The position numbers and the translations under genes were made by a program. From positions 1-64,000 of the forward strand of contig NZ_JAJGMW010000022.1 in assembly GCF_020782115.1 (NCBI RefSeq): 64,000 bases of DNA. The letters run 5' to 3'. The stretch is from Leeuwenhoekiella parthenopeia. GTDB taxonomy: Bacteria > Bacteroidota > Bacteroidia > Flavobacteriales > Flavobacteriaceae. Below the pieces are notes generated by a model that was not told where the DNA came from, did not search any database, and worked only from the letters and a program-made list of their open reading frames with translations. Below, piece after piece: positions 34,276-42,919 of this stretch (its first letter is position 1; every line of letters starts with the position of its first letter).

Positions 34276-34773
34276 ATGGATGAATTTATTGAGCAGCTGC
34301 CCAATCTGGCCAAAGATAAGCATAAAGAGACTGCCGCCTATTTCAAAAAGCTGAAGCGCAAACCGCCCAAAGATCTGGATTACCAGATGCAGGAATTGCA
34401 CGATGAGGAATTTGCGCAGACTGACTGTCTGGAGTGTGCCAATTGTTGCAAGACCACCGGGCCCTTGTTTACCGACCGAGACATCAGCCGTATAGCAAAG
34501 CATTTCAGGATGAAAGATGCGCAGTTTATTGACACCTATTTGCGAATTGATGAAGACAACGACTATGTGCTGCAAGAGGTGCCGTGTACCTTTCTGGGAG
34601 CTGACAATTATTGCATGATTTACGATGTGCGCCCCAAGGCCTGTGCCGAGTTTCCGCATACAGACCGAAAGAAATTTCAACAAATAACCAATATTACCCT
34701 GAAGAACGTTGCGATTTGTCCCGCAGCTTATAACATCGTCGAAAAGATGAAAGAACGTATAAAATTAAAGTAA
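34276..34773 (+). CDS. YkgJ-family cysteine cluster protein
   Basis: This 165-residue protein has the family's Cys clusters: CLECANCCKTTG (about 53-64), then CTFLGADNYCMIYDVRPKAC (about 118-137) and a final CPAAYN. These cysteines probably hold zinc or an iron-sulfur cluster (the YkgJ/UPF0153 family). The role is unknown. The start ATG is directly after a TAnnTTTG box, suggesting a very short or absent leader. A short gap separates it from the DUF1028 gene. Confidence 0.9.
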   Translation: MDEFIEQLPNLAKDKHKETAAYFKKLKRKPPKDLDYQMQELHDEEFAQTDCLECANCCKTTGPLFTDRDISRIAKHFRMKDAQFIDTYLRIDEDNDYVLQEVPCTFLGADNYCMIYDVRPKACAEFPHTDRKKFQQITNITLKNVAICPAAYNIVEKMKERIKLK

Positions 34774-34862
34774 CGCCCATAATGGGCGATTAAACTATAA
34801 ACCGATACCTATATAATTTATTGACAAAATAAATTTGTTACGAATTGCAAATTTTTAAAACT

Positions 34863-35849
34863 ATGAAAATACCAGTACTCCTTTTTAGTCTGATGCTCGC
34901 AGCTTCAGGGATTGCTCAAAACATCAATGCAGACAAAAGCGCCTTTGCACACACCTTTTCTATCGTGGCGCGCGACGCGAATACCGGCGAGATGGCAGTT
35001 GCCGTACAGAGTCACTGGTTTAGCGTGGGCTCGCTTGTTTCCTGGGGAAAAAGCGGAGTAGGGGTCGTGGCAACTCAATCTTTTGTAAATCCGGCATACG
35101 GACCTAAAGGTTTGGTACTTATGCAGGAAGGTCTGTCAGCAGAAGCAGCCTTAGATCAACTGGTAGCCGAAGATGAAGGCAAGGCCTTTCGCCAGGTCGC
35201 TTTTTTAGATGTAAATGGAAATGCTGCCGCATACACCGGTGAGAAATGTGTGGTATACGCCAGTCAGATAACCGGTGATAATTTTTCGGTACAGGCCAAT
35301 ATGATGCTTACCGATCAAACGGTACCTGCGATGGAAAAAGCTTTTGAGGCTCATAGCGATCTTCCGCTTGCAGAGCGTATGGTGGCCGTGCTCAAAGCGG
35401 CTCAGGATGCGGGTGGTGATATACGCGGAAAGCAAAGTGCAGCCTTGATCGTGGTAGGTCCTGAATTGGCTGAAAACCCCTGGGAAGAATATAGAATCAA
35501 TTTGCGGGTGGACGATCACGAAAATCCCATTGAAGAATTAGATCGTTTGCTGAAGGTTGCCCGTGCTTACGACTATATGAATCGGGGCGATCTGGCTGTA
35601 GAGGCCGGCGATATGCCCGAAGCCTTAAAGCTTTATGGTACTGCTGAACGTATGTTTCCCGATAACCTGGAAATGCAATTTTGGGCAGCTGTAGCTATGG
35701 CAAATGACGGGCAGCTAGAAGAAGCCAAGCCTATTTTTAAAAACATTTTTGAGCAGGACGAAAACTGGCGCGAGATGATAGGCCGTCTCGTAAAACCGGG
35801 ATTATTAACGCTTAGTGAAGAAGAAGTAAAGGAGATACAGGAGTTGTAA
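34863..35849 (+). CDS. Exported DUF1028 protein with C-terminal TPR-like region
   Basis: This protein has about 328 residues from MKIPVLLFSLMLAASG; a TTG six codons upstream is a poorer start. The signal peptide ends near IAQN. The DUF1028 domain (about 25-205) starts HTFSIVARD, whose first residues resemble Ntn-hydrolases, and continues with SVGSLVSWGKSGVGVVATQS. The C-terminal part (about 235-315) contains two TPR-like helical pairs. The family is linked to peptide or amino-acid handling in some genomes, but no activity is established. A bidirectional terminator follows. Confidence 0.87.
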   Translation: MKIPVLLFSLMLAASGIAQNINADKSAFAHTFSIVARDANTGEMAVAVQSHWFSVGSLVSWGKSGVGVVATQSFVNPAYGPKGLVLMQEGLSAEAALDQLVAEDEGKAFRQVAFLDVNGNAAAYTGEKCVVYASQITGDNFSVQANMMLTDQTVPAMEKAFEAHSDLPLAERMVAVLKAAQDAGGDIRGKQSAALIVVGPELAENPWEEYRINLRVDDHENPIEELDRLLKVARAYDYMNRGDLAVEAGDMPEALKLYGTAERMFPDNLEMQFWAAVAMANDGQLEEAKPIFKNIFEQDENWREMIGRLVKPGLLTLSEEEVKEIQEL

Positions 35850-35868
35850 TCTCTTGCTTGAAACAAAA

Positions 35869-35900
35869 AAAAACGCCTGGGCTATAAGCTCAGGCGTTTT
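35869..35900. terminator. Bidirectional intrinsic terminator
   Basis: AAAACGCCTG pairs with CAGGCGTTTT, with an inner GCT/AGC, between the convergent DUF1028 and M28 genes. Confidence 0.85.
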
Positions 35901-35938
35901 TGTCTTAAATCTTAGGTCTAAGATCTCAAATCTACAAT

Positions 35939-37489
35939 CTAATCCTCAAGTCCACCACGACGGGTTCCGTCACGAGGCTCAGGCCAGGTCATTTGTTCGC
36001 CGGTTCTGGAATTTACCGGTAAAACAATTTGTTCGCGTGAGGTTTTCTCTTCATCTTCACTAGCCATATAGGCTAATACAGCCGTAAGAATTACGTTGTT
36101 TTGCACATCATCCCAAACGATTTTATCATAGGTATCGCGGTTGGTATGCCAGGTGTAGTTCCAGTAATTCCAGCTTAGCGAACTTAGGTTGAAAGCAGGA
36201 GCACCTGCGGCAACAAACGAGGCGTAGTCAGAACCTCCACGACCGGGAGCTCCGGGGAAGTTGGTTTCGATTTCGGCTACTTCATCGGGCACTGCGCTTA
36301 ACCAGCTGCCCAGGTAATCGTAAGCGTGTAAAAATCCGTTTCCGGAGATGTTTGCCACGCGACCGGTGCCATTATCCTGATTGAATACCGCCTGTACACC
36401 GGCTACAATTTCCGGATGGTCTTTTACAAAAGAACGCGAACCGTTAAGTCCCTGTTCTTCGCTTCCCCAGTGACCAACAAGGATGGTGCGTTTTGGATTG
36501 GGATATACTTTTTTCAGAATACGCATAGCTTCCATCATCACGAGGGTTCCGGTGCCGTTATCGGTAGCGCCCTGAGCGCCGTCCCACGAATCAAAATGTG
36601 CAGAGAGAATCACATATTCGTCCGGTTTTTCGGTCCCTTTAATCTGAGCTATGGTATTGAAGGTTGGTGCTTCGCCCAGATCTTTAGATTGAGCCACCAC
36701 CTTGATGACCGGTTTATCGCCATAATCCGCAAGGCGGTAGAGCAAACCGTAATCTTCTAAAGCGATGTCTACCATCGGGATTTTATCGGTGTAGGCCGAA
36801 AAGACTTTGTTTACGCCAAATCCGCGAGACCAGTTGCTGGTGATCACCCCAGCAGCTCCGGCTTTTTCCAAAATTTTCGGTAATTCGCGTGAAGAATATC
36901 CGGTGGCTTTGATGCGGGCGTTCCAGGCATCGTTAAGCGCTTCCCGCTCGGTTTTCATTTTTTCAAAAGATTCAGGAGTTGCCCATTCTTCCCAGTTTTC
37001 ATCAGGTCTTCCGGAAGGTTGCGGCATAGAAATCAAAACAAATTTACCTTTGACCTGGCTCAGCATATCTTGAAATGCTAGTGAATCTTTAGCTTCCGGT
37101 AACACCACAACCTCGGCTTCTACACCTTTGGCAGAAGTCGAAGGGCTCCACGCCAGTTGCATGCCTTCCAGACTCACGCTGCGTGGACTCACCAAATCAA
37201 TATGTGTAATCCCGCGATCCCAGGCTTTCCAAACTCCCCATTGCTGATTTTCAGCAGGGATACCCCAACCGGTATAGGTTTTAACCGCCCAGTCGTGTGC
37301 TTGTTTCATTTCAGGACTTCCTACGAGTCGGGGACCTACAACGTCGAGCAGTTGGTGAGCAAGTAATTTAAGCTGGGAGTTTTCAGTGGCTTCGGTAACC
37401 ACCGCTTTGATGGTTTCCTCCTGACTTTGGGCGCATAACCCGGCGCTGAGCAGCGAACTGAACGCAAAAGCAAAAAGCTGTTTTTTCAT
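35939..37489 (-). CDS. M28-family metallopeptidase, exported
   Basis: This 516-residue protein has a signal peptide (SSLLSAGLCAQ, about residue 20), a protease-associated insert (about 110-240) and the M28 catalytic domain. Zinc ligands and base are visible: His-Asp in SAHFDSWDGAQGATDNG (about 299-315), Glu-Glu in GSEEQGLNGS, Asp in NQDNGTG and His in YTWHTNRDTYD. It is probably a periplasmic or surface aminopeptidase or dipeptidase. It belongs to a minus-strand run with the serine hydrolase, the CarboxypepD_reg protein and NamZ, all envelope-directed. Confidence 0.92.
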   Translation of the reverse strand: MKKQLFAFAFSSLLSAGLCAQSQEETIKAVVTEATENSQLKLLAHQLLDVVGPRLVGSPEMKQAHDWAVKTYTGWGIPAENQQWGVWKAWDRGITHIDLVSPRSVSLEGMQLAWSPSTSAKGVEAEVVVLPEAKDSLAFQDMLSQVKGKFVLISMPQPSGRPDENWEEWATPESFEKMKTEREALNDAWNARIKATGYSSRELPKILEKAGAAGVITSNWSRGFGVNKVFSAYTDKIPMVDIALEDYGLLYRLADYGDKPVIKVVAQSKDLGEAPTFNTIAQIKGTEKPDEYVILSAHFDSWDGAQGATDNGTGTLVMMEAMRILKKVYPNPKRTILVGHWGSEEQGLNGSRSFVKDHPEIVAGVQAVFNQDNGTGRVANISGNGFLHAYDYLGSWLSAVPDEVAEIETNFPGAPGRGGSDYASFVAAGAPAFNLSSLSWNYWNYTWHTNRDTYDKIVWDDVQNNVILTAVLAYMASEDEEKTSREQIVLPVNSRTGEQMTWPEPRDGTRRGGLED

Positions 37490-37544
37490 GGATTTGTATT
37501 TAGTTTTCCGCCTAAAGTTAGCCTACAGATGGTATTTAAATGAA

Positions 37545-37573
37545 AGGAATCGGACAAAACTGCCCGATTCCCT
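37545..37573 (-). terminator. Possible terminator of the serine hydrolase gene
   Basis: GGAATCGG pairs with CCGATTCC around a ten-base loop, 41 bases past the stop at 37615. The following T-run is interrupted, so termination may be weak. Confidence 0.4.
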
Positions 37574-37614
37574 GTACAATTAATAAGGCCCTATTTTTTC
37601 AGCCTAAAAATTCT

Positions 37615-38901
37615 TTATTCTGCAACAGACGAAAAAACGATGTTGCGAAACTTCCAGGCGGTCTGATCGTTATTGGTTCCCAGGGTTTGTTTCAGGATGA
37701 TCCCAATGAGTTTTTGCTGAGGATCTGCAAAATACTGCGTGTTGAAATAACCTCCCCACTCAAAAGTATCCGGACTTCCCTGACCACCTTTCGCGGAAGC
37801 GCCTTCTCCCACAACCTTAAAGGCAAGACCGTGACCGGCACCCTGATCTGCCCAGATATTACCTATTTGATTGCTCAAAATAAAGTCGACAGTAGTTGGG
37901 CTTAAAATGCGTTTCCCGTTAAGCTCCCCGCCGTTGACGTACATCTGTAAAAACTGCGCGTAATCAAGCGCGGTACTGGAGAGTCCGGCTCCGCCCGAAA
38001 AGAAAGTTTGGGCACCGCTTATAGGATAGTTTGCAGCATAAAAAGCATTAGAACCGGCATCTGTCCATTTGCCATTTTCCAGAGCTTGTACGGCAACCAG
38101 ACGCTCGTGCTTTTCTTTTGGGATGTAGAAATAGGTGTCGGTCATTGCCAGAGGCTCAAAAATCTCTTCGCGCATAAATACATCCAGCTTTTTGCCGGAA
38201 AGCAGTTCAACCAGATACCCTACCACATCGATTCCCTCGCTGTAGGTAAAACGCTCTCCTGGGTTGTGGTGGAGCGGCATTTTGGCAACCTTGGGTTCGT
38301 TTTCGGCCAGGGTTATGTTTTTGGTTGTAAAACCATCGATGATTCCGGCATCTTCAAATAATTTTCTAAAACGTGCATCGCCGTCTATCGCACCATAGCC
38401 AATCCCTGAAGTGTGGGTAAGCAAATGACGAATGGTAATGGGTTTATCTGCCTGGTGCGAGGTGTAGCTTCCGTCAGGAAATAGCGAGTCGAGTACCTGC
38501 GCGTCTTTAAACTCGGGAATATACTTTGCAATGGGATCGTCTAGCTGAAATTTACCGCGCTCCCACAAAATCATGGCTGCGGTTGAGGTTATGGCTTTGG
38601 TTTGTGAAGCAATGCGAAAGATGGAAGATGTTTCCAGTTTTTTCCCCGAAGGATCAGCCTGACCGAAAGCTTTATGATAAACCACCTTGCCATCGCGCAC
38701 CACCAGCGCCAAGATGCCCGGCACCTGTTTTTCGGTTATTGCCTCGTTGGCCAGCGAGTCGATATAGCTGAGGTGATAGCTGCGCATACCTGCATCTGCA
38801 GGTTTTGCAACGGGTAATTCATAGATGTTTTGCTGGGCGAAAGCGGTAAAACCGCAGAGGCATAAGCCTAAAACGAACGGCTTCAGGAATGTGTTTTTCA
38901 T
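37615..38901 (-). CDS. Serine hydrolase, beta-lactamase class C/esterase family
   Basis: This is a 428-residue exported protein with a signal peptide ending AFAQQ. The catalytic SxxK is in FRIASQTKAITS (about 92-103). The second motif occurs as TYSEGID where many relatives have YSN, and a late WGG (FEWGGYFNT) takes the place of the KTG box. These fit the AmpC-like/EstB group of D-alanyl peptidases, esterases or lactonases rather than a true beta-lactamase. It lies just downstream of the small CarboxypepD_reg gene (18-base gap). Confidence 0.88.
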   Translation of the reverse strand: MKNTFLKPFVLGLCLCGFTAFAQQNIYELPVAKPADAGMRSYHLSYIDSLANEAITEKQVPGILALVVRDGKVVYHKAFGQADPSGKKLETSSIFRIASQTKAITSTAAMILWERGKFQLDDPIAKYIPEFKDAQVLDSLFPDGSYTSHQADKPITIRHLLTHTSGIGYGAIDGDARFRKLFEDAGIIDGFTTKNITLAENEPKVAKMPLHHNPGERFTYSEGIDVVGYLVELLSGKKLDVFMREEIFEPLAMTDTYFYIPKEKHERLVAVQALENGKWTDAGSNAFYAANYPISGAQTFFSGGAGLSSTALDYAQFLQMYVNGGELNGKRILSPTTVDFILSNQIGNIWADQGAGHGLAFKVVGEGASAKGGQGSPDTFEWGGYFNTQYFADPQQKLIGIILKQTLGTNNDQTAWKFRNIVFSSVAE

Positions 38902-38918
38902 AAAGTTATTAGAGTTTG

Positions 38919-39284
38919 CTATTTACTGTTTCCGTCACTGATACTAATGATCCTGACCGATTTACCAGTGCGCAGGTTGGATAGGTTTTCTTCGTAAAGG
39001 CTTACTTTTTTCTCGAGTTTTTGAAACTGATCTAAAGTTAATTTTAAGGTGCGGTAACCTACCATATTAAACAAAAGGGTGTCCTGAGGTTGCAGACCGT
39101 TTGCCTGTTCAAAGTAGAAGACTCCGTCTTTTTTTGTGGTAACCCCTTTTTTTATCGATTTGATAAATACGTTTACGCCCATTATTGGCTCCTGAGTTTT
39201 AGCATCGGTGACTGTGCCCAAAAGTCGCTGGGCTTGTGTAGCGCCCCAAAAAAGCAAAAGCGTTAACGTGATAAGAAATTTCAT
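38919..39284 (-). CDS. Small exported CarboxypepD_reg-like protein
   Basis: This 121-residue protein has a signal peptide ending ATQAQ (about residue 18) and a single carboxypeptidase regulatory-like beta-sandwich: LLGTVTDAKTQEPIMGVNVF, KKDGVFYFEQ and FNMVGYRTLKL. This is the domain seen at the N-terminus of SusC-type receptors, here standing alone. Its role is unknown; it may bind peptidoglycan or protein at the envelope. It shares a minus-strand run with the serine hydrolase. Confidence 0.82.
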   Translation of the reverse strand: MKFLITLTLLLFWGATQAQRLLGTVTDAKTQEPIMGVNVFIKSIKKGVTTKKDGVFYFEQANGLQPQDTLLFNMVGYRTLKLTLDQFQKLEKKVSLYEENLSNLRTGKSVRIISISDGNSK

Positions 39285-39408
39285 AAAGGCTTGCGTTTTT
39301 CTATGAAAGATTGATTTTTAAGAAATTGAGGGCCTTAAATATAGGAAATACGCAGATACTAGTTGTTAATTTTCGACAATTTTAGGGTAATTTACACGTG
39401 TTTTAAAA

Positions 39409-40668
39409 TTAAGGATAGATCAGATATCCGGAGCGCAGGGACTTAAACCGGTCAATGCCGGGTTTCCAGGAAGCATAAATAGCATCAAGCCCCAAATCCT
39501 GCTCAATTTGTTTTTGCAGAAGCGCCGTACCCGCGTGTGCAGTGAAATTGGTCGTGTTGAAAAAGGAAGCTTTATCGGTATAGTTTTGATAAGCGTTGTA
39601 GATAAAACTCAGGTCTACCCGGTTGAGAGGAGCAAGCTCGCGCAGATCAAGGCCGTGGCAAACTTCGCCTTTAAATTTGGGGTTTTTGGAACCAAAATTA
39701 GGCTGAGGCGTGTAAGTAAGAGGATAATCGGCTGCCGGTAGTAACGGGCTGCCTATAACCTGAAACTGCATTTCGGTACCCCGACCGGCGTTAAGCGCCG
39801 TGCCCTCGCAAAGTCCCAGGCTGGGATACAGCATTACCGACTGGTCGTTGGGTAAATTGGGCGAAGGCCGTACCGGTAGTGAGTAGGCTAAATCGTGCCG
39901 GTACCCCGTCATTGGGATTACGGTAAGCTTGACATCTTTTTGAGATTTTAACCAACCTTCTTTGGCCATCATTTGCGCGTATTCTCCTATGGTCATCCCG
40001 TGAACCAGCGGAACACCGGTGTGCATACCCAAAAAGCTGGTGTGTTCGGCTTCCATCACCGGGCCGTCTATATAGCTTCCGTTGGGATTGGGGCGATCGA
40101 GCACAAGGACCGGAATGCCGGCATCTGCGGCTGCTTCCATCACATAATGTAAGGTGGCGATATAGGTATAAAAGCGTACACCCACATCCTGAATATCAAA
40201 AACAATCACGTCCAGACCTTCCAGCTGCCCGGGTTTTGGTTTTTTATTGTTGCCGTAAAGCGAAATCACCGGCAAACCGGTTTTAGGGTCTTTTCCGTCT
40301 TTTACGGCTTCGCCGGCATCGGCTGTGCCTCTAAAACCATGTTCGGGAGAAAAGACTTTTATCAGATTTACGTCTAGACTTAAAAGCGAATCAACCAGGT
40401 GGGTATAACGCTCTTCACCGTTTATTTTTTCGGCTTTAAGAATTAGCGAACTGGGATTGCCCACCACAGCCACACGCTTGTTTTTCAACATGGGGAGGTA
40501 GGCTTCGGTGCGGTTTGCGCCCAAAACCAATTCGGTTTCCTGATTTTGCGCATCAGGCAGTGAAGCTTCAGCAGCGGCTTCCTGTTTTTGTTTTCCGGGA
40601 TGGTTTCCGCAGGAAATCGCAATTACAACAACTAAAAAAAAGGTACTTTTGAGCAAACGAAACGCCAT
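39409..40668 (-). CDS. namZ: DUF1343 exo-beta-N-acetylmuramidase-like lipoprotein (NamZ family)
   Basis: This lipoprotein has about 419 residues from MAFRLLKSTFF (lipobox AISCGNH). A longer frame reaching 40812 would place 48 odd Ile-rich residues before the signal peptide and overlap the divergent gene, so it is rejected. It shows FSPEHGFRGTADAG, the VFDIQDVGVRFYTYIATLHY stretch, LDRPNPNG and SFLGMHTGVPLVHGMTIGE, the hallmarks of DUF1343, now known as NamZ/GH171, which removes terminal MurNAc from peptidoglycan fragments. The start codon lies 7 bases from that of the divergent permease gene. Confidence 0.88.
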   Translation of the reverse strand: MAFRLLKSTFFLVVVIAISCGNHPGKQKQEAAAEASLPDAQNQETELVLGANRTEAYLPMLKNKRVAVVGNPSSLILKAEKINGEERYTHLVDSLLSLDVNLIKVFSPEHGFRGTADAGEAVKDGKDPKTGLPVISLYGNNKKPKPGQLEGLDVIVFDIQDVGVRFYTYIATLHYVMEAAADAGIPVLVLDRPNPNGSYIDGPVMEAEHTSFLGMHTGVPLVHGMTIGEYAQMMAKEGWLKSQKDVKLTVIPMTGYRHDLAYSLPVRPSPNLPNDQSVMLYPSLGLCEGTALNAGRGTEMQFQVIGSPLLPAADYPLTYTPQPNFGSKNPKFKGEVCHGLDLRELAPLNRVDLSFIYNAYQNYTDKASFFNTTNFTAHAGTALLQKQIEQDLGLDAIYASWKPGIDRFKSLRSGYLIYP

Positions 40669-40675
40669 AGGACGA

Positions 40676-41905
40676 TTGAATTTTGAATATTTTACAGCTA
40701 AACGCATAATTGGTGCCAAACAGTATAAAAGTACTGCTTCGACCCCTATTATTAAAATTGCGATCATCGCAATTGTGCTCGGTATGGTGATGATGATGAT
40801 TACCATCGCCACAGGTATAGGACTTCAGCAAAAAATAAAAGAAAAAGTTTCGGCCTTTAATGGCGATGTGATTGTCTCCCAGTTTGATGGCAACAACAGC
40901 GATATAACGCTCAATCCTATTCCTAAAAATCAGGATTTTTACCCCGATTTTAAAAGTGTACCCGAGGTGAGTCACGTACAGGTTACGGCTACCAAAGCCG
41001 GTGTGATACGTACACCAACCGATTTTGAAGGCATCATTGTAAAAGGCGTGGGCGCAGACTACCGCTGGGATTTTATGCAGGAGTTTTTAGTAGCAGGAAG
41101 ACTGCCTGACTACAGCGATAAACTCAATACCGAAATCCTGATCAGTACCTATCTCGCCAACCGTCTTGGTTTTAAAAACGGCGATAAGGTGATCGTGTTT
41201 TTCCTGAAAGAGGATGGGGGCTTTTTAAACCGCCGCTTTGATATCGTGGGGATTTACGATAGCGGTTTTCAGGAATTTGATGAGACTTTTTTGTTTGCAG
41301 ATATCAGGCATATTCAAAGGCTCAACCGGTGGGAAGAGGATCAGGTAGGCGCTTTTGAAGTTTTTGTAGACGATTTTGATAAGCTCGATGAGATTGGGGT
41401 CGAAATCTATAAGAATACCGATTCGTTTCTCAATACGATGACCATTAAGCAGAAATATTACTCCATTTTTGAGTGGTTATCCCTTTTTGATTTTAACATA
41501 GCACTCATCATAGCGGTAATGATCATCGTTGCCGGGATCAATATGATTGTGGCCCTGCTGGTACTCATTCTGGAGCGTACCCCGATGGTGGGGATACTCA
41601 AAGCTTTAGGCGCCAGTGACTGGAGCATCCGTAAAATTTTTATGTACAACGCGCTGTATCTGGTAGGTGTGGGATTGTTTTGGGGTAATGTTATCGGTAT
41701 CGGTTTATTGTTGATTCAAAAGTATTTTGGTTTGATTACGCTAAATCCTGAAACGTATTACGTAAGCGAAGCTCCCGTCTATATAGACTGGTATTATATC
41801 GTGTTGCTCAACGTGGGTACTTTCCTGCTGTGCGCGCTGATGCTGCTTATACCATCTTATGTGATCACCCGTATTTCTCCGGTTAAGACTATTAAATTCG
41901 ACTAA
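40676..41905 (+). CDS. ABC transporter permease, FtsX/LolE-like
   Basis: This protein has about 409 residues from TTG 40676 (LNFEYFTAKRIIG, a typical start for flavobacterial members). The TTG nine codons upstream would overlap NamZ. It has an N-terminal helix, a large periplasmic domain (about 50-270), then three helices at the C-terminus with the FtsX-type loop MVGILKALGASDWSIRKIF and ending SPVKTIKFD. This layout fits the LolC/E or MacB-like permeases for lipoprotein release. No ATPase gene is adjacent in this window. Confidence 0.88.
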   Translation: MNFEYFTAKRIIGAKQYKSTASTPIIKIAIIAIVLGMVMMMITIATGIGLQQKIKEKVSAFNGDVIVSQFDGNNSDITLNPIPKNQDFYPDFKSVPEVSHVQVTATKAGVIRTPTDFEGIIVKGVGADYRWDFMQEFLVAGRLPDYSDKLNTEILISTYLANRLGFKNGDKVIVFFLKEDGGFLNRRFDIVGIYDSGFQEFDETFLFADIRHIQRLNRWEEDQVGAFEVFVDDFDKLDEIGVEIYKNTDSFLNTMTIKQKYYSIFEWLSLFDFNIALIIAVMIIVAGINMIVALLVLILERTPMVGILKALGASDWSIRKIFMYNALYLVGVGLFWGNVIGIGLLLIQKYFGLITLNPETYYVSEAPVYIDWYYIVLLNVGTFLLCALMLLIPSYVITRISPVKTIKFD

Positions 41906-41990
41906 TTGGCTCCGCCAAAAGGTGTAGTATCCTACGACATGCCTCGAAATGAAGGCCATGTTTCCTTTGTATACCTCAAGGGCTTCCTGA
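41906..41990. repeat. Divergent three-box repeat, copy 2
   Basis: This shares TTGGCTCCGCCAAA and CGAAATGAAGGC, with similar spacing, with 7953-8016. It begins directly after the stop of the FtsX-like permease gene. Confidence 0.55.
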
Positions 41991-42126
41991 GCTCATTTAC
42001 GTTCTCGCAGGGGCGAAAGCAAAACCGCATTAGTTACAACTGAGAGGCTAAATTCTACAGTTGAGTAAAGCCTTTTTCTGATCGCGCAGATGAATGTTCA
42101 TTTTTGAAGGGTAATTCAAAACCTTT

Positions 42127-42804
42127 ATGATGGAAACCGCAATTAAGATCGCAATTTACATTCACGCTTTTTTTGGAGCCATCGGCCTTATAGCCGGAAG
42201 CCTTAGTTTTATGGTCAAAAAAGGAAGCAAATTCCATAAAAAATCCGGAAAGTGGTTCACGATTGGCATGTTGGCGAGTTCGGGTCTTTCGGTGCCCATT
42301 GCCAGTATGCCGGGACACGAAAACCCCTTTTTGGTGATGATTGGCTTATTTACTATTTATATGGTGTTGGTAGGCAACCGGTCTTTGCGTTTTAAAAAGC
42401 GTAAAACTGTTGCCAGTAAAGTAGATTGGGGCATTTCGGGATTTATGGCCTTAATTTCGGCGTTGATGCTTGCCGCGGGACTGCTAAAATCGGGAGAGAT
42501 AGCGGTGTTGTTTCTGTTTTTTGGCGCAATTGGTCTGGTGCTGTGTTTGATGGATTTCAATTTTTTGCGAAATCCGCATAGAACCAAAACCGGCTGGCTG
42601 GTACAGCACATCGGTAAGATTGTAGGGGCTTATATCGCATCGGTTACCGCTTTTCTGGTTGAAGGAACCCATCTGTCTGGTCTGGCGGTTTGGATTCTTC
42701 CGGCAGTGGTGGGCAATACGGCAACGATTTATTGGATTCTCAAGGTGAAAGGTGTAAAACTGAAGCTTCCGCTACAAAGAGCATCCTCGAGCTTTTCAGA
42801 GTAA
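42127..42804 (+). CDS. Multi-pass membrane protein of unknown function
   Basis: This 225-residue protein has about seven hydrophobic helices and short loops. It contains FHKKSGKWFTIGMLASSG and a His in MPGHENPF. The pattern is close to DUF2306-like or related flavobacterial membrane proteins, but I cannot assign it securely. The start ATG-ATG is uncertain by one codon. It stands alone, with repeat copy 2 upstream and the cysM gene 115 bases downstream. Confidence 0.7.
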   Translation: MMETAIKIAIYIHAFFGAIGLIAGSLSFMVKKGSKFHKKSGKWFTIGMLASSGLSVPIASMPGHENPFLVMIGLFTIYMVLVGNRSLRFKKRKTVASKVDWGISGFMALISALMLAAGLLKSGEIAVLFLFFGAIGLVLCLMDFNFLRNPHRTKTGWLVQHIGKIVGAYIASVTAFLVEGTHLSGLAVWILPAVVGNTATIYWILKVKGVKLKLPLQRASSSFSE

Positions 42805-42889
42805 TTGCCTGAGCGTTAATTCTTGTTAATTCGGCATAAAAATTATTCTTAAGTCTTAGATTTCTCAAAATAGAAAGTATATTCCGCTT

Positions 42890-42897
42890 TAAATTTG
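42890..42897 (+). promoter_or_regulatory. Putative -7 element of cysM
   Basis: TAAATTTG matches TAnnTTTG, 22 bases before the ATG. The -33 half is not recognisable. Confidence 0.4.
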
Positions 42898-42919
42898 AGA
42901 TAGCTTAAAAAATCACTTT

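Noticed and set aside
40669-40812. 48-residue N-terminal extension of NamZ
   Set aside because: The Ile-rich extension is antisense to the permease and precedes a clean lipoprotein signal at the shorter start.
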